The position numbers were made by a program, and so were the translations under genes. A stretch of 64,000 bases of DNA from assembly GCA_016721195.1 (NCBI GenBank), contig JADKIO010000005.1:494001-558000 (forward strand), in the 5' to 3' direction. The stretch is from Candidatus Geothrix skivensis (GTDB taxonomy: Bacteria; Acidobacteriota; Holophagae; Holophagales; Holophagaceae). This document shows, piece after piece, positions 35,411 to 44,418 of this stretch; position 1 is the first letter of the stretch, and each line of letters starts with the position of its first letter. Under the pieces are notes generated by a model. It saw nothing but the letters and a program-made list of their open reading frames with translations. It ran no database searches and was not told where the DNA came from.

Positions 35411-37495
35411 ATGTCCCTCGCGCCCCTCCCGCTCTCCTCCAAGGTCACGGTCCTCCGGGGCCTGGGGCCCGCCCGGGCGGCGGCCCTGCAGGAGGCGGGC
35501 ATCGACACCCTGCGGGACCTGCTGTGGAGCCTCCCCTACCGCTACGTGGACCGGGGCAGCCTGCGGCCCCTGGGCAGTCTGGAGCTGCGGGGCCTCGAAG
35601 GCCAGGAGGCCGGCCTCGTCACGGTGCTGGGCACCCTCCAGGACCTGCGTCAGAGCACCACCCGGGTCCAGCGCATGGCCCTCACGGAGGCGCTGCTGTC
35701 CGATGACACCGGCACCCTGCGCCTCCTCTGGTTCAACCAGCCCTACCTGGGGCGTAGCCTGAAGGTGGGCGACCGGCTGCTGGTGTTTGGCTCCCTGGTG
35801 GAGGGGCGGCACGGGGTCGAGATGCGCGGCCCCCAGTTCGAGGTGATGGAGCGCAGCGGCGACATCGGCTGGGTCCGCCGCCACCTGCCCCTGTACCGGA
35901 AGCTGGGCGCCCTGCCCGGGCGGGCCCGGCAGAAGCTGGTGGCGGAAGCCCTCCAGCGGGCCCATCTCGCCGAAGACTGGCTACCCCTGGAGCTGGCGAA
36001 GGACCTGCCGGACACCCTGGCGGCCCTCCGCCTGCTGCACGAGCCCCCCGACGAAAGCGCGGCCCAGGAGCTCGAGGCGGGCAGCACTCCCGCGCACCGC
36101 CGCCTGGCCTCGGAGGAGCTCTTCGCCTTCTCCCTGGGCGTGGCCCTGCGCCGGGCGGGGCGCCTGAAGCGGCAGGGCCTGGTGGTTCCCACTTCGCCCA
36201 TGCTGCGGGAGCGGCTGCGGGCCTTCCTCCCCTTCCACCTGACGGGTGCCCAGCGCCGCTCCTTCAAGGAGATCGTGGGGGACCTCACCTCGGGCCGGGT
36301 CATGAACCGGCTGCTGCAAGGCGACGTGGGCAGCGGCAAGACCCTGGTGGCCCTGCTGGCCATGGCGATGGTGGCCGAAACAGGCGGGCAGGGGGCCCTG
36401 CTGGTGCCCACGGAGGTGCTGGCCCGCCAGCATGCGGCCAGCTTCCGGCGCTACCTGGGGGACCAGGCGGGCGCCATGCAGCTGCTGCTGGGGGGCATGA
36501 AGGCCGCCGAGAAGCGGGCGGCCCTGGCCCGCATCGCCAGCGGCGAGGCCCGTTACGTGATTGGCACCCATGCCTTGTTCCAGGAGGCGGTGGCCTTCCA
36601 CCGCTTGCAGCTGGTGGTGGTGGACGAGCAGCACCGCTTCGGGGTCAAGCAGCGGGAGGCCCTGAAGGAGAAGGGCGGCGATCCCCACTGGCTGGTGATG
36701 AGCGCCACGCCGATCCCCCGGTCCCTGGCCCTGGCGGTGTTCGGCGATCTGGACCAGAGCGTGCTGGACGAGCTGCCGCCCGGACGCCAGCCCATCACCA
36801 CCAAGCTGCACAAACCCGAGTCCGCCGAGCGCGCCTGGGAGCAGGTGCGACGGGAGCTGGCGGCGGGGCGGCAGGCCTTCGTGGTGAGCCCCAGCATCGA
36901 CCCTTCGGATGAAGGGAAGGTGCAGCTCCGCGACATCCAGGCCATGGAGGCCTTGCTGCGCAGCATCTTCCCCGACGAGGCCATCGAGGTGGTCCACGGC
37001 CGCCTGAAGGCTGACGACATGGTCGCCCGCATGGGGCGCTTCGTGTCCGGGGAGGCGAAGATCCTGCTCGCCACCACCGTGATCGAAGTGGGCGTCGACG
37101 TGCCCAACGCCAGCGTGATGGTGGTGGATCATGCGGAGCGCTTCGGCCTCAGCCAGCTCCACCAGCTGCGGGGCCGGGTGGGCCGCGGCACGGAACGCAG
37201 CCACTTCCTCATGATCAGCGGTTCCGAGACCGAGCGGCTCCAGACACTCGTGGAAACCCAGGACGGCTTCCGCATCGCCCAGCGGGACCTGGAGCTGCGG
37301 GGCCCCGGCGAGTTCTTCGGCGTGAAGCAGGCGGGGCTGCCCCAGTTCCAGGTGGCGGACCTGGTGCGGGATCGCACCCTGCTGCTGCGCTGTCGCGAGG
37401 CCGCCGACCGCGCGCTGGCCCTGGGCCTCAGCGAAGCCCAGCTTGACTGGCTGAAGCGGGAGCAGGCCCGGTTGAGGCTGGCGGAGATCAGCTAG
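35411..37495 (+). CDS. recG: ATP-dependent DNA helicase RecG
   Basis: 694-residue branch-migration helicase that remodels stalled replication forks and Holliday junctions. The N-terminal wedge/OB domain (about 60-160) precedes the helicase core: Walker A GDVGSGKTLVALLAM, motif II DEQHRFG, motif III MSATPIPRSLAL, motif V TTVIEVGVDVPNASVMV and motif VI QLHQLRGRVGRG. The RecG-specific TRG hairpin region (GDLDQSVLDELPPGR) is present. Length is normal. TAGGCT lies 11 bases upstream of the ATG; no strong Shine-Dalgarno is visible. Confidence 0.97.
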   Translation: MSLAPLPLSSKVTVLRGLGPARAAALQEAGIDTLRDLLWSLPYRYVDRGSLRPLGSLELRGLEGQEAGLVTVLGTLQDLRQSTTRVQRMALTEALLSDDTGTLRLLWFNQPYLGRSLKVGDRLLVFGSLVEGRHGVEMRGPQFEVMERSGDIGWVRRHLPLYRKLGALPGRARQKLVAEALQRAHLAEDWLPLELAKDLPDTLAALRLLHEPPDESAAQELEAGSTPAHRRLASEELFAFSLGVALRRAGRLKRQGLVVPTSPMLRERLRAFLPFHLTGAQRRSFKEIVGDLTSGRVMNRLLQGDVGSGKTLVALLAMAMVAETGGQGALLVPTEVLARQHAASFRRYLGDQAGAMQLLLGGMKAAEKRAALARIASGEARYVIGTHALFQEAVAFHRLQLVVVDEQHRFGVKQREALKEKGGDPHWLVMSATPIPRSLALAVFGDLDQSVLDELPPGRQPITTKLHKPESAERAWEQVRRELAAGRQAFVVSPSIDPSDEGKVQLRDIQAMEALLRSIFPDEAIEVVHGRLKADDMVARMGRFVSGEAKILLATTVIEVGVDVPNASVMVVDHAERFGLSQLHQLRGRVGRGTERSHFLMISGSETERLQTLVETQDGFRIAQRDLELRGPGEFFGVKQAGLPQFQVADLVRDRTLLLRCREAADRALALGLSEAQLDWLKREQARLRLAEIS

Positions 37496-37599
37496 GGCAG
37501 CGCGGAACCGTTGATCCAGGAGGTGGCGGTCGAACCTGGCCGATGATTCTGGTGGCTTCCCCTGGGCATGAACGGCCCGGGGCAAGCCAGGATCCAGGA

Positions 37600-40239
37600 T
37601 CAGGCCGACAGGACTTCCCTCACCTTGCGGAGCAGGGTGTCTGGGCTGAGGGGCTTGGAGATGTAGTGGATGCGCTCTTCCAGGATGCCCTTCTGGTTGA
37701 TGATGTCGGCGGTGTAGCCGCTCATGAACAGGGCCCTGACCCCGGGCTTGATGGCCATGATGGTGTCGTAGACTTCCTTCCCGTTCATCCGGGGCATGAC
37801 CACATCCAGCAGAATGAGGTCGATCTCCTCGGCATGTTCCCGGAACTTCAGGACGGCCTCGTCGCCATCGAGGGCGAGGAGGACCCGGTAACCCGCGGTG
37901 CTCAGCACCTCCTGGGCCAGTCGGCGGACCTCGTCGTTGTCTTCGGCCACCAGGATGGTTTCAGAGCCGCCAAGGGCGGGGGCCAGGGCGTCCTCCACAC
38001 GCTCTGGTCCATCGTGCGGAACGATGGGCAAGTAGATCTTGAAGGTGGTGCCGATGCCCGGCTCGCTGTAGACGCTGATATCGCCTTCATGCTGCTTGAC
38101 GATGCCGTAGAGGATGGAAAGCCCCAGACCCGTGCCCTTGCCGATGGCCTTGGTGCTGAAAAAGGGCTCGAAGATCCGCTGCTTCACCTCCTCGGTCATG
38201 CCCAGGCCGTTGTCGGAAACAGTCAGCACGGCGTAGTCACCCGGAGTGGCGTAGTCGTGCCTGATCATCTGCTCCCCTGTGAGCCTGGTGTGCTCGGTGC
38301 CGATGCAGAGCAGGCCGCCATGGGGCATGGCATCCCGGGCATTGGTCACCAGGTTCAGCAGCACCTGTTCGATCTGGCCCACATCCACCAGGATCGGAAG
38401 GGCCTGGGGGATCGCATCGAAGGATAGCTCGATGTCCTCGCCGATCACCCGGAACAGCAGCTTGCCCATGCCATCGACGATCTCATTCAGGTCGGCCTTC
38501 TTGGGGCTGATGATCTGCTTCCGGCTGAAGGCCAGCAGGCTGCGGGTCAACTCCGCAGCCTTCTCGCTGGCGGAAAGCAGGTGCGCAAGGTGCTTCATGG
38601 CCTGGCTGTCGGGGGCCAGGCCCCGCTTCAGCAGGTTTCCGTAGCCGATGATGACGGTGAGGATGTTGTTGAAGTCGTGGGCGACGCCTCCCGCCAGGGT
38701 GCCGATGGCCTCCATCTTCTGCGACTGGTGAAGCAGCGTCTCCAGGTGCTTCTTTTCGGTGATGTCTTCGAAGATGCCATCGATCCAGAGCAGGCGGCCC
38801 GTCTCATCCCGGTGGGACTTGGCATTGATGGAGACCCAGACCGGCTGCCCATCCTTTTTGCACATGAGGAGCTCCCGGTTCTTCACGAACCCGTGCCCCT
38901 GGATCTCCTTGAGGAACTGGGGGCGCTCCTCCGAGCGCTGGTACAGGCTGGAGATCGGTACTTCCAGCAGTTCCTCGGGCGAGTCGAAACCGAACATCCT
39001 GGCCATGGCCGGATTGGCCTGCAGGAACCGACCGCCCTCATCGCCCCCCACGCGGTAGATGCCCAGGGTCAGGTTGTCCACCAGGGAGTGGTAGCGCTCC
39101 TCGCTCCGGCGGAGGTCTTCCTCGGCCTTGTGGCGCACATGGAGATAGAACAGCAGGGCGACCATCCCCGCAGCCAGCCCCGAAAGGCCCGTCACCAGAC
39201 CCCAGAAGAGGCTCTTGTTGAGCGTGTAGAAGCGCGGGGGCTCATTGATCACCCGACTTCCCGGCGGCAACTCGATGTCGCTCAGCTCGAAACGCTTGAG
39301 CTGCTGGTAGTCGAACAGGTGCCGGTTGGGGCTGTCCATGATGACGGGGATGGTCTCCGGCGATTCCCCGGCGAGAATCCGCAGGGCAAGTCCCCCGGCA
39401 CTGGTACCCTGGGCCTTGCCGCTGGTCAGCTTGCCCCCGACGATTCCGTGGCCGAGGTAGAAGTCCCACAGGCCATACACGGGAACCGCGCTGTGCTTCG
39501 AGAGCAGGCTGGCGATCTCGGAATATTCGAAGAAATGGCCAGAGCGGTCCTGCTGGTAGATCGTGAGGAAGACCAGGCTGTCGCTGCCCAGCTTGGAGAC
39601 CATGGAAAGGATCTCCGGCATGCCCAGGTCATCCAGCAGGTGGATGGCCACCCTGCCTTTGTAGGTCGAAGCCTGGTCGAGCACTTTGCGGTGGACGATC
39701 TGCCCCGTGGTGGTGGTATCGACCACGATGTAGATGTGCTTGACCGCCGGGTGCAGCCGGACCATCAGGTCCAGGTTGGCGGCGATGTCGGCGTCTTCGT
39801 TGACGCCCGTGTATCGGGTCTGGCCCTGGAGGTCCTCCGGCTTGAACCAGTTGACCCCGCAGAAGACCACGGGGACCTCGCCGAAGGTGTCGTTGCGGTA
39901 GAGCCTCAGGAAGTTGAAGGCATCGTTATCGGTGGCCACGATGGCATCGAAGCGGATGTGCTTGAATTTCACCCTGTAGGTTTCATGGAGGAGACGGAAG
40001 TAGTCCTTGTCGAAGGACCATTTCGTGTCCATGTAGGCGATGTAGAACTTGATCTGACTCTGCCTGGAGCTCATGGCGTCGACGACGCCCTGGGTCTGTT
40101 CGTCCGTCCACTTGAACCCCTGGTGGTAGGAATTTAGGATCAGGACGTTCTTCCTGGGCTCGGAACCGGCCTGGGGCTGGCAGTAACCGATGGCCTGCAT
40201 GAGGACGGCAGCCAGGAGGGTCAGGGCCAGGCGCCTCAC
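37600..40239 (-). CDS. Hybrid sensor kinase with ABC-type periplasmic substrate-binding sensor, PAS and receiver
   Basis: 879 residues. Signal peptide (to about 20), then an ABC_sub_bind/type-1 periplasmic-binding-like sensor (about 30-330, VLILNSYHQGFKWTDEQ), membrane helix (about 345-370, LVTGLSGLAAGMVALLFYL), PAS (about 380-500), HisKA with His521 in GGVAHDFNNIL, HATPase (N box LNLVTNARDAM, G1 VSDNGLGM, G2 GTGLGLSIL) and receiver with Asp812 in ILLDVVMPRMNG. The sensor fold suggests detection of a small periplasmic ligand. Start is a GTG. No cognate regulator is adjacent; it faces recG convergently across 104 bases. Confidence 0.9.
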   Translation of the reverse strand: MRRLALTLLAAVLMQAIGYCQPQAGSEPRKNVLILNSYHQGFKWTDEQTQGVVDAMSSRQSQIKFYIAYMDTKWSFDKDYFRLLHETYRVKFKHIRFDAIVATDNDAFNFLRLYRNDTFGEVPVVFCGVNWFKPEDLQGQTRYTGVNEDADIAANLDLMVRLHPAVKHIYIVVDTTTTGQIVHRKVLDQASTYKGRVAIHLLDDLGMPEILSMVSKLGSDSLVFLTIYQQDRSGHFFEYSEIASLLSKHSAVPVYGLWDFYLGHGIVGGKLTSGKAQGTSAGGLALRILAGESPETIPVIMDSPNRHLFDYQQLKRFELSDIELPPGSRVINEPPRFYTLNKSLFWGLVTGLSGLAAGMVALLFYLHVRHKAEEDLRRSEERYHSLVDNLTLGIYRVGGDEGGRFLQANPAMARMFGFDSPEELLEVPISSLYQRSEERPQFLKEIQGHGFVKNRELLMCKKDGQPVWVSINAKSHRDETGRLLWIDGIFEDITEKKHLETLLHQSQKMEAIGTLAGGVAHDFNNILTVIIGYGNLLKRGLAPDSQAMKHLAHLLSASEKAAELTRSLLAFSRKQIISPKKADLNEIVDGMGKLLFRVIGEDIELSFDAIPQALPILVDVGQIEQVLLNLVTNARDAMPHGGLLCIGTEHTRLTGEQMIRHDYATPGDYAVLTVSDNGLGMTEEVKQRIFEPFFSTKAIGKGTGLGLSILYGIVKQHEGDISVYSEPGIGTTFKIYLPIVPHDGPERVEDALAPALGGSETILVAEDNDEVRRLAQEVLSTAGYRVLLALDGDEAVLKFREHAEEIDLILLDVVMPRMNGKEVYDTIMAIKPGVRALFMSGYTADIINQKGILEERIHYISKPLSPDTLLRKVREVLSA

Positions 40240-40339
40240 GGGGTGGCCGTTCCAAGGAGTGGCTGGATGATTCGGCCTGGGCCAGGCCGCCCATGCGTCG
40301 GAGATCCCATCGGGAGGATTGGGCGGGCCTTGGGGCGGT

Positions 40340-43300
40340 TCATGTCGCCTCCGGTGGCGCCAGTGGGAACAGGGCCTGGGCGGGTGGTGCCGGAGGAATC
40401 TTCACCATGAAGGTCGTCCCCTTTCCGGGCTGGGAATCCAGCTGGAGCTCTCCCCCCAGGAGATCGGTGAACTTCTTCACCAGGGTGAGTCCCAGGCCCG
40501 TTCCGCCGAATTTCCGGGCGGTGCTATCGTCGGCCTGCTGGAACTCATCGAACACCTTGGCCTGCTCCTCCTGGGTCATCCCGATGCCGCTGTCCCGAAC
40601 CATCAGCACCAGGCACCCCTCCTCGGACCAGGCCCGCAGCAGCACCTGGCCGGATTGGGTGAACTTTCCGGCATTGCTCAAAAGATTCACCAGGATCTGG
40701 CGGAGGCGAGTGGGGTCGGAATAGAAGGGGTCGGGTACCCCCCGGATGTCTGTTTCGAACGAATTGCCGTTCTTCTCCACCAGCGGGCGCACCGTGTGAT
40801 CCAGATCCAGCAGGAAGGCCCGGAGATCGAAGGTCTGGGGATCCAGACGGAGGTGACCCGCCTCGATCTTGGACACGTCCAGGATGTCGTCGATGAGCCC
40901 CAGCAAGTGCCTGCCGGCGCCCTGAATCTTTCCCGCATCCTTCTTGAGGCCCGCCAGGGCAGGGTCCTGCAGGTCCTCCTGGAGGATCTCCGAATAGAGC
41001 AGGATGGCGTTCAGGGGTGTTCGCAGTTCGTGGCTCATGTTGGCCAGGAAGGCGCTCTTGGCCTTGGAGGCGGCCACAAGGGCCGAGGTCTGCCGGGCCA
41101 CTTCGTCAATGAGCTCGCGGTTGCGCTGCTCAAGCTGGGTCTGTCGGACCTTCACCACCAGGAGGACCAGGCAGCCCAGCCCCAGCAGCCCGAGCACCCG
41201 CACCCAGGCCTTCTCCCACCAGGCTGGACGCACCAGGAACTTGAAGGCAGTCACCGGACCCACCAGGCCCTGCTGGGTGATGCCGCGCAGTTCCAGGGTG
41301 TGAGGACCGGACGGCAGGCTGGCGTAGCGGAGAGAGGGCGTGTCCAGGCGGATCCAGTCGGCATCCACGCCCGACAATCTTGCGGCATAGAATAAGGGCC
41401 CCTGCACCTGGTAGTTGGGAACCATGAACTGGACTTCGAGCTCGTTCTTGGCCCTGGACAGCTCCGGAACCGAGTCGAAAAGGTCGAGCTCCTGGGGCCC
41501 AGAACGGGCCGAGATGAGCAGGGGTGGGCGCAGCACCTGGCCGGGGGAATCAGGCAGGGGATCATGGCTCATGAGCCCCACGGGCGACCCAATCCAGATG
41601 CGCCCAGGCTCAGCGAGGATGGCGCTTTCATTGCACTCCGGACTGATGAGGCGGTCCTCGGCACCCAGGATGCGGAAGGTGCGTGAATCTCCACGGTCCA
41701 GGTAGCTCAACCCATTGTTGGTCCCGATCCAGAGGCGCCCTTGGACGCCGAAGGTCATGCAGTACAAAGCCAGCTGTCTGCCGGAGGCGGTGAGGTCCAG
41801 CACTGCGGTCCGAATCAGCTGCTGGCCCTGTAGGCGGTGCGTCGTGATGACCGGGCGGTTCCTGTAGCCGATCGCCAGGCGTCCATCCGGTGCAATGGAC
41901 ACGAAATAGGGGACATCGGGAAGCAGATCTGGAATGCGGCGCCAGGTCCCCTGATACCAGGTGGAAGCGGATCGATCGTGCAACAACAGGATGCCGCCTC
42001 CCGGCAACGCGTGGATGCCTTTGACCTCACTTGGGGTCGATCCTTCCAGGAGCATCGGTTCCCAGGCCCATCCCGAGGAGGTCTGCATGCCGCGAACCAG
42101 GCCACCTTGCACATCCGCCACCCAGGGGCGGCCTTCCGCATCGATGGTCAAGCCAGCCGTAATGCGGGCGACGGGCAGGGACTCAATTCTCAGGGCTTTG
42201 GCCACCAGGGTTCGGGTGTCCACCAGGTGGACGGTTCCGCCCGGGCTACCCGATGTCCACAACGTGTCGTCCTTGGCGAGGGTGAGCGTCAGGAACCGCC
42301 CCGGGAGCAGCCGCCTGAAGCGCCGTCCCTCCACCATCCACAACCCGGAATCCGTGCCCACCCAGAGCCGCCCAAATCGGTCGCGAACCATCTGCCAGCA
42401 GGTTTCCGCCGGCAGCCCATCCTGGCGGCCATAGCTTCGCCACCGGGCTTGACCAAGCACCCGGAGGACGCCTTTGTCCGTACGAAGCCACAGGCCCCCT
42501 TCCTGGTCCACCATGCCGCCCCGGGCATCATCCTGAGCGTGCCCGAACTGTTCCCGTCGATTGCCCCGCAGGCGCCACAGCCCTTCGGCGTTGTCCAGCC
42601 AGACCCAGCCTTCCGTATCCCGACTCAGCTTCGAGATATGGCTGTATCCCCCGCCCATCCGGGAGCCGGTCCAGGTGTGCGGGCCATCGGCCGGCAGGCG
42701 CCAGAGTGCGTTGCTGCTGCGCACCCACAGGTCTCCGCCACCATCCACGGCCACATTCTGGAGGATTTCGCCTGGTGCCAGCCGGGGAGCCTCCAGTCGG
42801 GTCCAACCGTGGTCCTTCCAATGCCAGATGGTTCGGGAGGTGATCGCCCAGGCGCCTGACAGGGAGGGGTCCGCGAACAGATGGGTGGGCAACTCTCCCC
42901 CGGGCCAAGGGGAGGGCGTGATGAAGCCGTGGGGCGCCTGTTCCACCCGAATGCCCTGAGAGGTGAGCACCCACAGGTGACCTTCGGCATCGCGGGCGGC
43001 CTCCTCGACCCGGCCGGCAGGGATGCCCTCGGCTTCACCGAATATTCGGGACTGCCCCTGGTGGATCCGCGCCAAGCCACCTTCCGTGGTGACCCAGATG
43101 GCCCCATCCAAATCCACTGAGAGATTCAGCACGGATTGGGAAGGGAGGGGTCCCGTGAAGGGAATGAACCGCCTTCCGTCGAAGACGCAGACCCCAGCGT
43201 CCGTGCCGACCCATAACCTGCCGGAAGGGTCCTGCACCATGGCAGAGACCACTTCGCTGCCCAGGCCCTGTTCGGTGCCGTAGCGGCGGACCGGCAAGCT

Positions 43301-43369
43301 GCCAAGGACCTGGGCTTCCAAGGGAAGCACCAGGGCGAGGCACAGCATGGCCAGCACGCGGGAGAGCAT
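40340..43369 (-). CDS. Two-component-regulator propeller sensor histidine kinase
   Basis: 1009 residues. A signal peptide (to about 20) leads to a large periplasmic beta-propeller built of repeats such as GRLWVGTDAGVCVFDG, GRLWVGTDSGLWMVEG and GRLWIGTNNGLSYLDRG. A Y_Y_Y-type domain (about 635-700), a membrane helix (VRVLGLLGLGCLVLLVV, about 720), HisKA with His780 in NMSHELRTPLN and HATPase (G1 VRDSGIGM, G2 GGTGLGLTLVKK) follow. Unlike Bacteroides hybrid systems there is no receiver or AraC domain. These sensors commonly detect polysaccharide fragments. A GTG at 43378 is an alternative start. Confidence 0.9.
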   Translation of the reverse strand: MLSRVLAMLCLALVLPLEAQVLGSLPVRRYGTEQGLGSEVVSAMVQDPSGRLWVGTDAGVCVFDGRRFIPFTGPLPSQSVLNLSVDLDGAIWVTTEGGLARIHQGQSRIFGEAEGIPAGRVEEAARDAEGHLWVLTSQGIRVEQAPHGFITPSPWPGGELPTHLFADPSLSGAWAITSRTIWHWKDHGWTRLEAPRLAPGEILQNVAVDGGGDLWVRSSNALWRLPADGPHTWTGSRMGGGYSHISKLSRDTEGWVWLDNAEGLWRLRGNRREQFGHAQDDARGGMVDQEGGLWLRTDKGVLRVLGQARWRSYGRQDGLPAETCWQMVRDRFGRLWVGTDSGLWMVEGRRFRRLLPGRFLTLTLAKDDTLWTSGSPGGTVHLVDTRTLVAKALRIESLPVARITAGLTIDAEGRPWVADVQGGLVRGMQTSSGWAWEPMLLEGSTPSEVKGIHALPGGGILLLHDRSASTWYQGTWRRIPDLLPDVPYFVSIAPDGRLAIGYRNRPVITTHRLQGQQLIRTAVLDLTASGRQLALYCMTFGVQGRLWIGTNNGLSYLDRGDSRTFRILGAEDRLISPECNESAILAEPGRIWIGSPVGLMSHDPLPDSPGQVLRPPLLISARSGPQELDLFDSVPELSRAKNELEVQFMVPNYQVQGPLFYAARLSGVDADWIRLDTPSLRYASLPSGPHTLELRGITQQGLVGPVTAFKFLVRPAWWEKAWVRVLGLLGLGCLVLLVVKVRQTQLEQRNRELIDEVARQTSALVAASKAKSAFLANMSHELRTPLNAILLYSEILQEDLQDPALAGLKKDAGKIQGAGRHLLGLIDDILDVSKIEAGHLRLDPQTFDLRAFLLDLDHTVRPLVEKNGNSFETDIRGVPDPFYSDPTRLRQILVNLLSNAGKFTQSGQVLLRAWSEEGCLVLMVRDSGIGMTQEEQAKVFDEFQQADDSTARKFGGTGLGLTLVKKFTDLLGGELQLDSQPGKGTTFMVKIPPAPPAQALFPLAPPEAT

Positions 43370-43384
43370 CAGGGGCACCTATCA

Positions 43385-43712
43385 GTTCCTATCGGCCAAC
43401 CATGCACCCACCTTCATTTTCGTGGAGGGTCCGCCCTACCGATCCAAGGAATTCAAGGCCTTGCGTGCAGCCAATGGTCTCAAACACAGCCGCAACCAGA
43501 CTTATCGGCCAAGAACCAACGGCACGGCCGAGCGCTTCATCCAGGCCGCCCTCCGCGAATGTGCCTTCGGCCACACCTGGCAGAATTTAGACGAAAGGAA
43601 CTAGGCTCTCAGCCTCTGGCTCCTTTTCTCTAATCACCACAGGCGCCCATCGGTATTAGGTGGTCAGCCCCCGGTCACTAGGCTGAACAACCTCGTTGGC
43701 AACGACACCTAG
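43385..43712 (+). pseudogene. Remnant of an IS481-like transposase (C-terminal integrase core)
   Basis: The frame encodes PPYRSKEFKALRAANGLKH and YRPRTNGTAERFIQAALRE, the standard DDE integrase-core motifs (GxxYRS.aF, YrP.TNGkaER) of IS481-family transposases. The expected 'TDNG' catalytic Asp is replaced (VEG). A TAG at 43602-43604 interrupts the same frame; beyond it the sequence continues in frame as ALSLWLLF... and ends LGGQPPVTRLNNLVGNDT, the usual C-terminus, with a stop at 43710-43712. The N-terminal two thirds and both inverted repeats are not visible. Its end overlaps the coaD stop by 3 bases. Confidence 0.85.
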
Positions 43713-44191
43713 GCCCGGGTCAGGCGTTGGGCAATCCGTTCCCTCAGCGCCTCGGGCACCAGCTCTGCGAGGTTGCCGCCCATGCTGCCGATCTCACGGA
43801 CGAGGCGGCTGCTCACGGCGCTGTACTTTTCCTTGGGCATGAGGAAGACCGTCTCCAGTTCCGGTGCCAGTTTCCGATTCATCAGGGCCATCTGGAACTC
43901 GTACTCGAAGTCGCTGAAGGCCCGCACGCCCCGGACGATGAACTGGGCGCCCTGGGTCTTGGCGAAGTCCACCAGCAGGCCATGGAAGCTGGTGATCTCG
44001 ATGACCGGGCGGTCGCCCACCAGCTCCCGCAGCATGGCCACACGCTCTTCCACGCTGAAGGCCGAGGTCTTGGAGGGGTTGTGCAGCACGGCCACCACCA
44101 GTCGGTCCACCAGCTTCTCGGCCCGCTGGATGATGTCCCAGTGGCCCAGGGTCACGGGATCAAAAGAGCCTGGATAGATGGCCGTCCGCAC
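43709..44191 (-). CDS. coaD: Phosphopantetheine adenylyltransferase
   Basis: 160-residue nucleotidyltransferase making dephospho-CoA from 4'-phosphopantetheine and ATP in CoA synthesis. It has the N-terminal GSFDPVTLGH (TxGH nucleotide motif), VAVLHNPSK, the RGVRAFSDFEYEFQMALMNR substrate segment and the C-terminal AVSSRLVREI (ISSTxVR-like) loop. The GTG start follows CGGAG by five bases. Its last codons abut the transposase remnant, yet the length (about 160) is normal, so the element landed without truncating it. Confidence 0.96.
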   Translation of the reverse strand: MRTAIYPGSFDPVTLGHWDIIQRAEKLVDRLVVAVLHNPSKTSAFSVEERVAMLRELVGDRPVIEITSFHGLLVDFAKTQGAQFIVRGVRAFSDFEYEFQMALMNRKLAPELETVFLMPKEKYSAVSSRLVREIGSMGGNLAELVPEALRERIAQRLTRA

Positions 44192-44283
44192 GGGTGCTCC
44201 GGAAAGAGGACCTAGCCTAGCGCACTGGACCCGCTCAGGGTGTCACAGTGTTCCTCCCCACCCGTTGGAGGTACAGTGAATTC

Positions 44284-44418
44284 ATGAGAACGGATCAGGC
44301 GCAGAGTGCCACCCCGGCGAAGCCGAAGAACGGAGGGCCCGGCCGGCGGAGGCGCCCAGTGGGCAGGCTGTGCGAACCGGAGCTCGGCTCGCGTGTGAAT
44401 CAGGGAGGTGCCCCGTGA
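44284..44418 (+). CDS. Possible 44-residue basic protein upstream of ddl
   Basis: Small frame starting MRTDQAQSATPAKPKNGG with an Arg-rich centre (GRRRRPVGR). TACAGT (44272-44277) lies exactly six bases before the ATG, as in other putative leaderless starts here, and GGAGGT (44267-44272) also lies upstream. The TGA overlaps the ddl GTG by 4 nt (GTGA), the coupling seen in the confident operons of this window. Codon pattern is not decisive. It may be a leader peptide that couples ddl translation. Confidence 0.35.
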   Translation: MRTDQAQSATPAKPKNGGPGRRRRPVGRLCEPELGSRVNQGGAP

